Shown here one piece after another: positions 34,150 through 43,581 of a DNA stretch of 64,000 nucleotides; within the stretch, counting starts at the first letter, position 1; each line of letters begins with the position of its first letter. A program made the position numbers and the translations under genes. The DNA comes from Sphingomonas tagetis (GTDB lineage: Bacteria; Pseudomonadota; Alphaproteobacteria; Sphingomonadales; Sphingomonadaceae). Location: NCBI RefSeq assembly GCF_024211275.1, contig NZ_JAMLDX010000004.1:248001-312000 (forward strand). Reading direction: 5' to 3'. The notes under the pieces are model-generated. The model worked only from the letters and a program-made list of their open reading frames with translations. It was not told where the DNA came from and did no database searches.

Positions 34150-34245
34150 TCAAATCAAACTGCGGATACTCGACTTGACGACCTTGCCATAGCCAGACTT
34201 GGGAAGACTATCCCAGAAGAGAATTTGCCGAGGCAGTTTGTACAC
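34150..34245 (-). pseudogene. C-terminal remnant of an AMP-dependent acyl-CoA ligase
   Basis: On the minus strand this short stretch reads VYKLPRQILFWDSLPKSGYG, then KVVKSSIRSLI and a stop. It is the classical C-terminal lid of an ANL ligase, including the catalytic Lys in LPKSGYGK. The rest of the gene is absent; upstream the DNA belongs to another fragment on the opposite strand. Confidence 0.8.
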
Positions 34246-34594
34246 GACGCCCGGCGTGATGGACATCGGTCTCAGCAACAAGCCGGTGTCGCCAGATCAG
34301 CCCTGGCTGCCGATATTCAAAGTGACCTGCCGCAAGGACGCCGAGCCGCATCCCTATATCGGGCGCGTCATTTACACGCACGACCCCGGCCGCGCGCTGA
34401 TCACCGGCAAGTGCGAGGACGTCGGCTCGCTGGTGATGCAACAGTTGCGCGGCGTGGCGGGCCGGGCGCCTTATTTCGCGAACGGCGCTGCCAGGGATTT
34501 ACGCGAGCTCGTCGATTTCTATGACGTGCGGTTCAGCATGAAGCTGACCGAACGCGACAAGATCGACCTCATCAATTTCCTCAAGGTGATTTGA
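34246..34594 (+). pseudogene. C-terminal remnant of a cytochrome c peroxidase-like protein
   Basis: The plus strand reads TPGVMDIGLSNKP, later GRAPYFANGAARDLRELVDF, YDVRFSMKLTERDKIDLINF and a stop. The APYFANG and LTERDKIDLINFLK pattern is the C-terminal end of di-heme cytochrome c peroxidase/MauG-like proteins. No CxxCH heme site remains and no good start exists, so it is a truncated fragment. It abuts the ligase remnant on the opposite strand at about 34245. Confidence 0.72.
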
Positions 34595-34801
34595 CGATGC
34601 GGCAAACGCGATCGGGAGGCTGGAGCTGAATACATTGTCGGCATAGCGGTTGAAAAAAAACCGCCACGGCTGGCTGCGGTGCTAAGGCTCGTTTCGAACG
34701 ATCCCGTGGCTTGAGGCTGACTACGGCAAAGGCGCGCTGGTCCGGCGCGCTTGTCATAGCGCAACGATCGGACTGCTGGTTGTGAAGCCGCCTTAAAGGT
34801 T
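34595..34801. other. Intergenic remnant sequence with a T-tract hairpin
   Basis: No gene is supported here. A possible minus-strand terminator (GC-rich stem around 34661-34679 followed on that strand by eight T) may once have ended a gene from the right. Confidence 0.35.
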
Positions 34802-34819
34802 GTCCCCTCGGGCGGGGGC
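34802..34819. promoter_or_regulatory. Cluster 2 box 1, GTCCCCTCGGGCGGGGGC
   Basis: GTCCC-N8-GGGGC, 95 bases upstream of the TonB receptor start. It has one mismatch from the perfect dyad GTCCC-N8-GGGAC. Confidence 0.65.
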
Positions 34820-34914
34820 TGCCCGCTTCAGCGCTTTGGTCGAGAAGATCACCTGCCGACAGATAAGATGGGCCGCAAATCTTGGACGAGCACATCGCTT
34901 TCACGGAGGGGATC

Positions 34915-37113
34915 ATGACGGGCAAACTTTGCTACAAGCACCTGCTATCCGCCAGCTTGACTGCCATCTTGCTTGCGCAGTCCGCGAATGCGCAGGAACG
35001 GCAGGACGAGCCCTCGCAAAGCGCCTCCGAGGCGCTGGTGGGTGAGATCGTGGTCACCGCGACAAAGAAGGCTGACGGCGAGTCGCTGCAAGAGGTTCCC
35101 GCCGCCGTCACCGCCTATGGCTCCGCCCAGCTCGAGGCCGTGCAGTTTCGCAGCCTCGAAAGCCTCGCTTACTCGATGCCGAGCGTTCAGCTCGACCCGG
35201 TCGGCACGCAAAAGGGCGTGGCCAACTTCACCATCCGCGGTCTCGGCGTGAACAGCTCGGTACCCTCGATCGAGCCAACCGTTGGCACGTTTGTCGACGG
35301 CGTCTATCTGGGGACGAACTACGGTGTCGTATTCGACACGTTCGACATCGACTCGGTCGAAGTGCTGCGCGGGCCGCAGGGCGTGCTGTTCGGTCGCAAC
35401 GTGACGGGCGGCGCCGTTTCCTTGCGGACCAGTCGCCCGGATGGCAAGTTTCGGGTCAAGCTGCGCGCCAGCGCCGAGGCGAGCCTGACCGGCACCGGGG
35501 TCAACCAGACCTATGCAGCATCGGTTGAAGGCACCTTGGCGGACACATTGTTCGCCAAAGTCACGGGCTATTTTAGCGACGATGGCGGATATTTCCGTAA
35601 CATCACGCTGAATCGCAACGATGGCAAGCTGCGCACCTGGTTCGTGCGCCCAACGCTCGTCTGGAATCCGGGCAATGGCTTCGACATGACCCTGATCGGC
35701 GAGCATGGTAATTCGGACGGGGACGGCGGCGTACAGAGCAATCCGCGCTATGCCGGCAAGTTCGAGGTCGCGTCCAACGATCCTGGCTTCACCGACTCGC
35801 ACTATAATGCGCTGACCCATGAGACCAATATCGATGTCGGCGTCGGCGATGGCCAAATCACCAACATCATAGGCTATCGCGAATTCCATATCGCGTCCCG
35901 CTATGATGCCGACGGTTCGCCGACGACGGTCTACCACATCGCTTATTCCACTCGGCAGAACCAGTTCAGCAACGAACTGCGCTATGCAGGCCGTTTTTTC
36001 GACCGGGTCGATCTGGTTGCGGGCCTGTATTACTTTACCCAGAACATAACGTATCTCTCACGCGACGATCTGCGCTATGCCAATCTGCAGGGCGACTTCG
36101 GTGGCAGGCAATATAGTAATGCCCTAGGTGCGTTCGCCAATGCCGATATCGATCTGTTCCAGAATCTGACCCTCGGCATCGGCACCCGAATTTCGCGTGA
36201 TTACAAGCGTGTCGCGATTGCCACCCGGCGGTTTGCCAACCCGCAGCCGTGCGATATCATCGCGGAGACCTGCACCACTTACGACTTCCGCAGCAACCGG
36301 ACATTCAACAGCTTTACGCCGCGGGTCAGCTTGAAATACGAGCCTGCCCAAGGCATCCAGCTCTATGGCTCCTATTCGAAGGGTGCACGTAGCGGCGGAT
36401 ACAATCTTCGATCCGTAACCACCGCGGCCCCGCCTGGACCATTTAACGATGAGAAGCTGGACTCGTTCGAAGTAGGTTTCAAAGGCGATTTATTCGACCG
36501 TCGTCTCCGACTGAACATCAGCGCTTATGACACCAAGGTCAATCGGATGCAGCGCGAGCAGACCCAGGTCAATGCCGCCGGCACTCAGACGGTCATCGCG
36601 AACACGGCCGATGCGCGCCTGCGCGGGTTCGAAGCCGAGGCAACGGTAAGCGTCGCCAAGGGCCTCGTGTTCAAAGGCTCGGTCGGCTATGTCGATGGTA
36701 AATATACTCGCATCATCGCCGACATCAGCGGCGACGGCATCATCAACGCCACCGACTTGGCGCTGAAGATTCCGCGCCTTGCGCCCTGGACCTACAGCGC
36801 ATCGCTCTTCTACGATACCGAGATCGGCTCGGCTGGCTCCGCGTCCTTCCAGCTGTCGTTCGATCATCGCGATGGCGCTGCGTTCAACGATCGCAACGTG
36901 GGCTTCCTGCCGGCGATCGACAATCTTTATACGAATCTCGCTTTTGAGCCAGAGGCCGTGCCGGGTCTGAAATTGTCAATCTATGGCAAGAACCTGCTGA
37001 ACGAGCGCAACTACGGCACTGACACGCCGCTCGGATCAATCCCCAGTGGCGGGTCGCATCAGACGGTCGATAAGGGCAGGGTCTTCGGTATCGAAGTGAA
37101 CTATAAGTTCTGA
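34915..37113 (+). CDS. TonB-dependent outer-membrane receptor
   Basis: The roughly 732-residue protein has a signal peptide (LLSASLTAILLAQSANA, cleavage near residue 25), a plug from GEIVVTATKKADGESLQEVP with VLRGPQGVLFGRNVTGG, and a barrel ending FGIEVNYKF. The ATG at 34915 follows GGAGGGG. A GTCCC-N8-GGGRC box and the following terminator make it a single-gene unit at the left edge of cluster 2. It presumably imports that cluster's substrate. Confidence 0.92.
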   Translation: MTGKLCYKHLLSASLTAILLAQSANAQERQDEPSQSASEALVGEIVVTATKKADGESLQEVPAAVTAYGSAQLEAVQFRSLESLAYSMPSVQLDPVGTQKGVANFTIRGLGVNSSVPSIEPTVGTFVDGVYLGTNYGVVFDTFDIDSVEVLRGPQGVLFGRNVTGGAVSLRTSRPDGKFRVKLRASAEASLTGTGVNQTYAASVEGTLADTLFAKVTGYFSDDGGYFRNITLNRNDGKLRTWFVRPTLVWNPGNGFDMTLIGEHGNSDGDGGVQSNPRYAGKFEVASNDPGFTDSHYNALTHETNIDVGVGDGQITNIIGYREFHIASRYDADGSPTTVYHIAYSTRQNQFSNELRYAGRFFDRVDLVAGLYYFTQNITYLSRDDLRYANLQGDFGGRQYSNALGAFANADIDLFQNLTLGIGTRISRDYKRVAIATRRFANPQPCDIIAETCTTYDFRSNRTFNSFTPRVSLKYEPAQGIQLYGSYSKGARSGGYNLRSVTTAAPPGPFNDEKLDSFEVGFKGDLFDRRLRLNISAYDTKVNRMQREQTQVNAAGTQTVIANTADARLRGFEAEATVSVAKGLVFKGSVGYVDGKYTRIIADISGDGIINATDLALKIPRLAPWTYSASLFYDTEIGSAGSASFQLSFDHRDGAAFNDRNVGFLPAIDNLYTNLAFEPEAVPGLKLSIYGKNLLNERNYGTDTPLGSIPSGGSHQTVDKGRVFGIEVNYKF

Positions 37114-37121
37114 CTTGTTCC

Positions 37122-37150
37122 GGAAGCGCCGCCTCGGTCGGCGCTTCCTT
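37122..37150 (+). terminator. Rho-independent-like terminator after TonB receptor
   Basis: Arms GGAAGCGCCG and CGGCGCTTCC pair perfectly around a 7-base loop 8 bases after the stop; only two T follow. Confidence 0.65.
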
Positions 37151-37184
37151 GCCACCGGCCTCGATCGGATACAGTTAAAATAAT

Positions 37185-37219
37185 AGCCCGCCGCGCCGGC
37201 ATTCCGGTGCGGCGGGCTT
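37185..37219. terminator. Second strong hairpin, possibly bidirectional
   Basis: Arms AGCCCGCCGC and GCGGCGGGCT enclose a further GCCGG/CCGG pairing. It lies between the convergent receptor and the 110-residue gene. Confidence 0.65.
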
Positions 37220-37283
37220 AATGCATCCGGTGATGTCGAGCGTACGAAGCGCTCAACCTAATCGGGTCGAATGGTTATTCGCG

Positions 37284-37616
37284 TCACAGGATTTCGAGCG
37301 CCTTGCGATAGTCCAGATCGTGTCCGTCCGGCGGCACCAGATAGGGCGCGCCGATCAGTTCCACCGCGGCGGACGCCTCGCACAAGCCGCACAGGATCCT
37401 GTACAGCCGCCGTTCCGGCTCCGGTAGCGCGTAGATGTCGAAAGGGTCGAGGTGGGCCAGCATTGCTTCCATTCGAGCCTGGACCGCCTCATAGAAGCGA
37501 GTCAGTTCCGCCTGAGTGGATGCTTTGCGGCGCTCATACCGCTCTCCGACTGAAGCGACGTTCCAGTCATCCGAAAAGGGCTCGAGATCCTCGAACCCTG
37601 GTGGCAGCGTGCCCAT
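37284..37616 (-). CDS. Conserved-looking hypothetical protein, 110 residues
   Basis: I do not recognise the family. The ATG at 37616 follows AGGAGAGG at good distance and begins GTLPPGFEDLEPFSDDWNVA. The chain is helical and acidic, with two Cys in ILCGLCEAS, no signal peptide and no membrane segment. It is divergent from the MFS transporter and shares two GTCCC-N8-GGGRC boxes with it, so it belongs to cluster 2 and may assist the oxygenase or transporter. Longer upstream frames cover the regulatory boxes and are rejected. Confidence 0.7.
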   Translation of the reverse strand: MGTLPPGFEDLEPFSDDWNVASVGERYERRKASTQAELTRFYEAVQARMEAMLAHLDPFDIYALPEPERRLYRILCGLCEASAAVELIGAPYLVPPDGHDLDYRKALEIL

Positions 37617-37719
37617 GCGTTTTCCTCTCCTTTCCCTGCCACCTGGTCCAACCCAATGAATATCTTCCAGAGGCGACTGTTGCGACCTGCAATCTAGCGA
37701 GCTGAAAGTGTGTCGTCCT

Positions 37720-37737
37720 GTCCCCTTCTGCCGGGGC
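37720..37737. promoter_or_regulatory. Cluster 2 box 2, GTCCCCTTCTGCCGGGGC
   Basis: It is 104 bases upstream of the 110-residue gene and 109 before the MFS gene. One mismatch from the perfect dyad. Confidence 0.6.
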
Positions 37738-37757
37738 AGGCTGCCGCATCGGTCAGC

Positions 37758-37775
37758 GTCCCTCAGCACGGGGAC
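37758..37775. promoter_or_regulatory. Cluster 2 box 3, GTCCCTCAGCACGGGGAC
   Basis: A perfect GTCCC-N8-GGGAC dyad 71 bases upstream of the MFS start codon. Confidence 0.7.
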
Positions 37776-37845
37776 ATACGACGCATTGTAAAAAGCGTCC
37801 ATTGACATGCTGGAAGGCGTCGCAAGGATTGCCCAGGGAGGATGT

Positions 37846-39504
37846 ATGACGACGCTATCCGCTGATGCTGGCGCGACGCGCGCCAAAGGGAATGCGGATC
37901 AGAGCGGCCACGGCGACGCCACTGCCGTCGGCCTGTATCGCTGGTACGTTTTGACCGTGATGATGTTGATCTATGCCTTCAACTTCATCGATCGACAGAT
38001 CCTGACCATCCTTGCGCCTTATCTTAAAGCCGATCTCGGGTTCACCGATGCGCAGCTTGGCCTGTTGTTCGGCACGACTTTTGCGCTTTTCTACGGCGTT
38101 CTCGGCATCCCGCTCGCGAAGCTCGCCGACGGTTGGAGCCGGGTCAAGACACTCGCGATCGGGCTGTCCTTCTGGTCATTGATGACGACCCTGTCCGGGA
38201 TGGGCACGAACTTTGCGCACCTTGGTTTGGCGCGCGTAGGCGTGGGGGTGGGGGAGGCCAGTGCATCGCCGGCGGCCGTTTCGCTGCTCGGCGACTATTT
38301 TCCCAAGCGGATGCGCGCGACGATCCTCGCGCTGTTTTCGAGCGGCATCTATGTAGGCGCTGGCGTCTCGCTCATGATTGGGGGGGTGATCGTCGCCAAC
38401 TGGGACGGTGCTTTCGGCCTTAAGGGATGGCAGGCGGCGTTCGTAATCGTTGGCTTGCCCGGCCTGCTGCTTGCGGCGCTCGTCGCCCTGACTATTCGCG
38501 AGCCGGTGCGCGGAGGCATGGATGGCGAAGTGCCGCCGCCACCGATCGCCCGGCCGTTCAAGGCCGTAGCCGTTGAAGTGGCTTCGATGTTCCCGCCGTG
38601 GAGCATCAGCTCGCTGCGACGGGCAGGTGCCAGCCGTACAACAGTGTTGACCAACGTCTTCCTGCTTCTGGGTGCGCTGATCGGCGCGATCGTCATCACG
38701 TTGCTTACCGACCAGCTGCTTTCGCCATCGCGGCGCGCGCCGCTTTTCACGCTGTTCGGCGTTACCGTTACCACCAATTTGGTGCAGTGGCTCGCACTGG
38801 CGCTTGCTTTCTATGCGTCGGCCAGTTGGGTGCAGGGGATTCGGCTGCGCGATCCGGTCGCGCATCGCCTGATCGTGGCAACGCCGGCCTTTATGTCGAT
38901 GTGCGCGGCTTGCGGGCTGCTTGGCGTATACATGTTCGCCACCAACGGGTTCGTCTTCGTATACGCGACTCGATATCTCGGCTTCGGGCCTGACATGGGC
39001 CTGACCCTGGGTGGCATCTCAATCGTCGCCGGCGTCGGCGGCATGGCTGTCGGTGGGGTCATCGCCGACTTCATCAAGCGCCGCCATCCCGGCGGGCGCA
39101 TGTACATGCTCATGGTGATGACGACGCTGTTCACCGCATCGACGCTCGTGCAATTCACGACCGAGAATTCGCAAATTTTTCTGCTCACTTATTTTACCTC
39201 GCTGCTCGTGTTAACCGGATGGACCCCGATCATGGTCGCCACGAGCCAAGATTTGTCCACCTCGAGGCTGCGTGGAACCGCGATGGCAGTCACAGCGCTG
39301 ATGACGAATGTAATCGGCTTGGGTGTAGGTCCGTATGTCGTGGGGTTCGTGAGTGACGCGACGGGCGATCTGCGCACGGGCATCCTTTCTGTGCTCCTGA
39401 CAGTTCCGGCGACGCTCGGCTTGCTCTTCTACACCGCCCGACACCTGCCTGAAGCCGAGCGTACGATTTTGATTCGTGCCGGCACTGCCGGCGGGGACGT
39501 CTAG
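37846..39504 (+). CDS. MFS transporter, Spinster-like
   Basis: The roughly 552-residue protein is a 12-segment carrier. FNFIDRQILTILAPYLKADL in TM1, the TM2-3 loop with GIPLAKLADGWSRVKTLAIG and GVGVGEASASPAAVSLLGDY in TM4-5 mark the Spinster-like branch common next to catabolic genes in sphingomonads. The ATG at 37846 follows GGGAGG. A cytosolic loop of about 100 residues in the middle is longer than usual. The substrate is unknown, probably the organic acid of cluster 2 or a product of it. Confidence 0.88.
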   Translation: MTTLSADAGATRAKGNADQSGHGDATAVGLYRWYVLTVMMLIYAFNFIDRQILTILAPYLKADLGFTDAQLGLLFGTTFALFYGVLGIPLAKLADGWSRVKTLAIGLSFWSLMTTLSGMGTNFAHLGLARVGVGVGEASASPAAVSLLGDYFPKRMRATILALFSSGIYVGAGVSLMIGGVIVANWDGAFGLKGWQAAFVIVGLPGLLLAALVALTIREPVRGGMDGEVPPPPIARPFKAVAVEVASMFPPWSISSLRRAGASRTTVLTNVFLLLGALIGAIVITLLTDQLLSPSRRAPLFTLFGVTVTTNLVQWLALALAFYASASWVQGIRLRDPVAHRLIVATPAFMSMCAACGLLGVYMFATNGFVFVYATRYLGFGPDMGLTLGGISIVAGVGGMAVGGVIADFIKRRHPGGRMYMLMVMTTLFTASTLVQFTTENSQIFLLTYFTSLLVLTGWTPIMVATSQDLSTSRLRGTAMAVTALMTNVIGLGVGPYVVGFVSDATGDLRTGILSVLLTVPATLGLLFYTARHLPEAERTILIRAGTAGGDV

Positions 39505-39984
39505 AGCCGGATTAAGCCGAGGCGCGACATCGTGACTGCTCTGTCGTCGGTCCGGCAAAGACGCTGGCCGCAGCGCGTAGCGCCGTTACGACGCACGGGC
39601 CGCTACGCTGCCAGCTGGCACCACCGAACAATTGCACGGCAACAGGCAGCATTTGGCGCCAGGCAGCGTCGCTCGTCAATCAAGGTGCGTCCACATTGCT
39701 CCACCCGTGGCTTCTCGCCCGGCGCTCGATCCGTTCCATTACGGTCCCGCCACCGGGCCCAGGAAGGCGAGGCACCTAGCCGCTAGTGTAGACGTGCAAG
39801 CGGCCGGTCTGGGGTCGACCGAGCATATGGGATAGCGGGGTAAGGTCAGCCTGTTTCCGCGACACTGCTTGGACGCGACTAGTCGGACAAGGTTGATCGC
39901 GTCAGCGAGTGGTTCAGCCGCTCCATTCTTCCAGACACGTCCCGCGCGCTGCGGTGGCTCAAGGCTTCGCGCGTGTGGTCCGGT
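39505..39984. other. 480-base region without a supported gene
   Basis: Between the convergent MFS and Rieske genes I see no intact gene. On the minus strand near 39530-39660 a stretch reads MLPVAVQLFGGA, faintly like the C-terminus of an amidase, but too short to call. Confidence 0.5.
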
Positions 39985-41250
39985 TCAGAGCATGTCCGCG
40001 ACGCTGTCCGCAGCGATGAAGCGGTGGACCGTCTGGTCGAGCAGGCGCAGCATCACCTCATTGTCGCTGTACTGCATGAACTCCAGCGGTGTCGTCGCTA
40101 GCGCATCCTGCTGCCAGGCAAGATTGATCATGTCTTCCATGACGACCTCTCGCTGGCGGCCGACGGCGAACTCCTGCGCCATGCGCTGGCGGATGTTGGT
40201 CGCCTTGGCGAAGTAAAGCGTCGCTTCCCAGATCATCTTGTCGTGCGCAAGCGGCCACCAGCGGACCACGGTCGAGCCGTAAGACCGGGAATAGAGAAAC
40301 GTATTGGGGAAAACGAGGTAGATGTCCTGCGCCCACGCTTCGCTCCGCGTCACATTGATTGCGGGATGATCTAGGCCGGCCGCGACCATTTCCGCGCGGG
40401 AGCGCGGACCGTGATAGCCACGCGCGGAGAATTGCGCCTCGACCGGCGAGGTGGCCGGATTGGGTGTGAAGTTCGAATTGCCATACAGGTTGATCGCGGT
40501 GTGCATGCCCCAATGGCCAATTCCCTCGGGATGACCGAACGGGTTTTTCGACGAGGCGTACTGATTGCCGATCGTCTTGGGATGGAGGGTCCGGATGTGA
40601 TAAGCCTCAAGGAAGGCACCGATCGCGAGCTTCCAGTTGCATTTCCAAACCGCCTGGACCTTGACCGACTGTGTGTCAGGGTGAAGCGGAAAGCCTGGTA
40701 GTTCCTGCAGGCCGGCGTAATGCTGTCCGAAGCTGCCAAGGAACTCTGCGAGCGTGACATCCGGCGTCTTCTGGAAGTTGAGGAAGATGAACCCTTCCCA
40801 TATTTCGCAATTTACCGGTAGCAAGTTCAGCGTTTCCTTCTCGGGTGAGAAGAACATCGCTTCGTCGGGAATATACACTAGCCGACCATCGAGGTCGAAG
40901 TTCCAGCTGTGATAGCGACACTTGAGCGATCGCACGCATCCAGAATCGGCTCCCGGCGGCGAAATCTTGCTACCGCGATGAGGACAGACATCGTAAAAGG
41001 CGCGGATGACACCATCCTTCCCGCGCACGATGATAACTTTCGCGTCGGCTGCGGCGATGTCCTTGACGATATATTCGCCGGGCTTGGCCACATCGTTGGC
41101 ATGCGCGATATTCAACCAGGCGCGCTTGAAGATGCGCTCCTTCTCCAGCTTGAAGAAATCGGGTGAACGATAGGGCTCGACCGGCACCGGGGCCGTCGGC
41201 AGGTCGAACTGGCGGTGATAGATCACATCCTTCTCGCTGACGACGATCAT
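39985..41250 (-). CDS. Rieske-type aromatic-ring-hydroxylating oxygenase, alpha subunit
   Basis: The 421-residue protein has a Rieske [2Fe-2S] domain with CPHRG and, 17 residues later, CRYHSW (about residues 86-111). The mononuclear-iron site is likely EAYHIRTLHP. GGAGAG precedes the ATG at 41250. It would oxygenate or demethylate the cluster 2 substrate. No beta subunit, ferredoxin or reductase gene is present in this window, so electrons must come from elsewhere. It is divergent from the CoA-transferase operon, with a shared GTCCC box. Confidence 0.9.
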   Translation of the reverse strand: MIVVSEKDVIYHRQFDLPTAPVPVEPYRSPDFFKLEKERIFKRAWLNIAHANDVAKPGEYIVKDIAAADAKVIIVRGKDGVIRAFYDVCPHRGSKISPPGADSGCVRSLKCRYHSWNFDLDGRLVYIPDEAMFFSPEKETLNLLPVNCEIWEGFIFLNFQKTPDVTLAEFLGSFGQHYAGLQELPGFPLHPDTQSVKVQAVWKCNWKLAIGAFLEAYHIRTLHPKTIGNQYASSKNPFGHPEGIGHWGMHTAINLYGNSNFTPNPATSPVEAQFSARGYHGPRSRAEMVAAGLDHPAINVTRSEAWAQDIYLVFPNTFLYSRSYGSTVVRWWPLAHDKMIWEATLYFAKATNIRQRMAQEFAVGRQREVVMEDMINLAWQQDALATTPLEFMQYSDNEVMLRLLDQTVHRFIAADSVADML

Positions 41251-41339
41251 GCTACTCTCCAAATTCGGTTGCCGACCGGCGTACAAGGCCGCTCGCACGC
41301 ATCATCACTCTATAATCGAATGTGGATCGCTTCCAGTCA

Positions 41340-41357
41340 GTCCCCGAGGCGGGGGAC
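41340..41357. promoter_or_regulatory. Cluster 2 box 4, GTCCCCGAGGCGGGGGAC
   Basis: A perfect dyad midway between the divergent Rieske and CoA-transferase starts (89 and 77 bases away). Confidence 0.7.
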
Positions 41358-41434
41358 GGCGCGCGTTCGAAATGGCACGTACTAGATGGTCAGGAGGCAC
41401 GGATCGGCGCGTGCCGTTTCGCAGGAGAGAGATA

Positions 41435-42664
41435 GTGACCGATCAACCCACGCAACGGCCAGCCCTGGCGGGGTTGCGGGTGTTGGAGATCGGTCATTTC
41501 GTCGCTGCGCCGTTCTGCACCCGACTCCTCGGCGATCTGGGAGCGGACATCATTAAGGTCGAGCCGCTCGGTGGCGATCCAGTGCGAAAATGGGGCGAGC
41601 AGGTGAACGGACGATCGCTGTGGTGGTCGGTCCACGGGCGAAACAAGCGCAGCATCGCGCTCGACCTCAAGGCCCAAGAGTCGCGCGAAATCATCCTGAA
41701 GCTGGTCGCCGCCTGCGATGTTGTGGTCGAGAACTTCCGGCCAGGTCAGCTTGAGCGGATGGGGTTCGGCGATGCGGCGCTGCGTGCGGTAAGGCCCGAC
41801 CTGATCATCACTCACATCTCGGGCTACGGGCAAACCGGACCCTACCGCGATCGAGCCGCGTTCGGTGTCATCGGGGAGGCCGTCGGTGGGCTTCGTCATC
41901 TGACCAACCATCCGCCTGGCACCTATGGCCTGCCGCCCGTGCGGGTAGGAGTCAGCATCGGGGATTCGATTGCAGGCCTTTATGCAGCCTTCGGCACGCT
42001 GGCGGCATTGTGGCAGCGCGACCGGGCCGGTGGGGACGGGGCAGGGCGCAGCCTGGACGTTGCGCTGACCGAGAGCGTGCTGAGCATGATGGAGGCGATG
42101 CTCCCCGAATTTGGCAAGCTGGGCAAGATCAAACAGCCGACCGGCGGCGGGATCGCGACTGCGGCACCCTCTAACGCCTATCCGACGCAGGATGGCGGTT
42201 TCGTGCTGATCGCAGCCAACTCCGAGCCGCTGTTCGCGCGACTTGCAGTCTTGCTTGGGCAGCCCGGGCTGACGCAAAACGTGCGCTTTGCGGACAATCC
42301 TGCGCGGGTGGCGCATGCGATCGAGCTCGATGCAATCATCGCTGAATGGACCCGAACGCTGACCTCAGCCGAGCTTGAGATGCGGCTGAACGCCGCCGAC
42401 ATTCCGAACTCCAAGGCTTATACTGCCGCAGATGTGGCGCAGGACCCGCAGTTTCGCTTCAGGGACATGGTGCGCGACGTCGAGGATCCCCTGATTGGAA
42501 AGGTCCTTCACGCCGGCATCGTTCCGCATATCCCGGACGCACCCGGTACGATCCGCTGGACGGGCCCCGACATCGGAGAGCATGGCGACGAGATCCTGTC
42601 CGAACTCGCCGGCTACGAACCCGGCCGGATCGCCGGGCTGCGCGAAGCGGGGGTGCTGGCATGA
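41435..42664 (+). CDS. Class III CoA-transferase (CaiB/BaiF family)
   Basis: The roughly 409-residue protein starts at GTG 41435 after CAGGAGAGA. Signatures are GHFVAAPFCTRLLGDLGADI, VKVEPLGGDPVRKW-like sequence, NRRSIALDLK-like NKRSIALDLKAQ, and ENFRPGQLERMG. The family moves CoA between carboxylic acids through a glutamyl or aspartyl anhydride. Its stop overlaps the lyase start, and the lyase overlaps the LeuC-like gene, so the products probably act in sequence. A dicarboxylate such as a substituted malate is the likely CoA acceptor, with succinyl-CoA as donor. That assignment is inference. Confidence 0.9.
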   Translation: MTDQPTQRPALAGLRVLEIGHFVAAPFCTRLLGDLGADIIKVEPLGGDPVRKWGEQVNGRSLWWSVHGRNKRSIALDLKAQESREIILKLVAACDVVVENFRPGQLERMGFGDAALRAVRPDLIITHISGYGQTGPYRDRAAFGVIGEAVGGLRHLTNHPPGTYGLPPVRVGVSIGDSIAGLYAAFGTLAALWQRDRAGGDGAGRSLDVALTESVLSMMEAMLPEFGKLGKIKQPTGGGIATAAPSNAYPTQDGGFVLIAANSEPLFARLAVLLGQPGLTQNVRFADNPARVAHAIELDAIIAEWTRTLTSAELEMRLNAADIPNSKAYTAADVAQDPQFRFRDMVRDVEDPLIGKVLHAGIVPHIPDAPGTIRWTGPDIGEHGDEILSELAGYEPGRIAGLREAGVLA

Positions 42665-43581
42665 CGTCGCGTGTGCTCACGTTGGTGGAGGTTGGTCCGC
42701 GCGATGGCTTCCAGTCGATCGATGCGCTTATTCCGACAGCGCAGAAGCTGAAGATGATCGATGAACTCTATGATGCCGGCGTTCGGCGCATGGAGGCGAC
42801 CGCCTTCGTCAGCGACGCGGCGGTTCCGCAGCTGGCCGATGCCGGCGAGGTGATGTCCCATGCTCAGTCGCTCGACGGCCTCGATGTCCAGGTACTCGTG
42901 CCCAACCTGCGTCATGCGGAACGTGCGCTGGCGGCGGGCGCGCGGCACCTTGCATTCGTGCTGTCGGTGTCTGAGCGGCATAATCGCGGGAACGTCCGTC
43001 GCGCACCGCTAGAATCAGCCGCTGAATACGCGCGCATTGTGGCGGCTTTGCCCGACGGCGTGGCCATGCGCCTCAACGTGGCAACCGCTTTCGATTGTCC
43101 ACATGACGGGTTGGTGGCGGCTGGCGCTACGCTGGCGCTGCTCGAGCACTTGGTCGATGTCATGCCGGAAGCTGAAATCTGCCCGTGCGATACGACCGGG
43201 CGCGTGACGCCGGACCGTGTGACCGGCCTGTTCGCGGCGGCGCGCGAGCGTTTCCCGCAGGCGCGGCATTGGGCCTATCACGGCCACGACACCTATGGGC
43301 TGGGCATGGCCAACGTGCTCGCCGCCTGGGCTGCGGGCATCGACGTCATCGACGCATCGTTCGGGGGACTGGGCGGTTGTCCGTTTGCCCCCGGCGCCAC
43401 TGGAAATGTGGCGAGCGAGGATGTCATCTGGACGTTCGAGCAGATGGGGGTGGAAACCGGCATTGACCTGGACGCACTGATCGCAGTCGCTCGCTCTGGG
43501 GCTTCGCTGCCCGGGGCGTTGAGCGGCGGGCGAGTTCGGGAAGTGATCAACGCCATGCTCTGCCTGGAGCCGACCGCATGA
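42661..43581 (+). CDS. HMG-CoA lyase-like enzyme
   Basis: This 306-residue TIM-barrel protein of the HMGL/DRE-type family shows [12 protein letters not shown] at the start (metal-binding Asp) and the lyase signature [20 protein letters not shown] with the catalytic Cys. The family cleaves 3-hydroxy-3-methylglutaryl-CoA or related 3-hydroxyacyl-CoA compounds to acetyl-CoA and a keto acid. Four-base overlaps on both sides tie it to the CoA-transferase and LeuC-like genes. A citramalyl-CoA-type lyase role fits better than leucine catabolism, since no other leucine genes are nearby. Confidence 0.88.
   Translation: MTSRVLTLVEVGPRDGFQSIDALIPTAQKLKMIDELYDAGVRRMEATAFVSDAAVPQLADAGEVMSHAQSLDGLDVQVLVPNLRHAERALAAGARHLAFVLSVSERHNRGNVRRAPLESAAEYARIVAALPDGVAMRLNVATAFDCPHDGLVAAGATLALLEHLVDVMPEAEICPCDTTGRVTPDRVTGLFAAARERFPQARHWAYHGHDTYGLGMANVLAAWAAGIDVIDASFGGLGGCPFAPGATGNVASEDVIWTFEQMGVETGIDLDALIAVARSGASLPGALSGGRVREVINAMLCLEPTA

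Noticed and set aside
39530..39660. Minus-strand MLPVAVQLFGGA as an amidase C-terminal remnant
   Set aside because: Only about a dozen residues resemble the family; insufficient to call.
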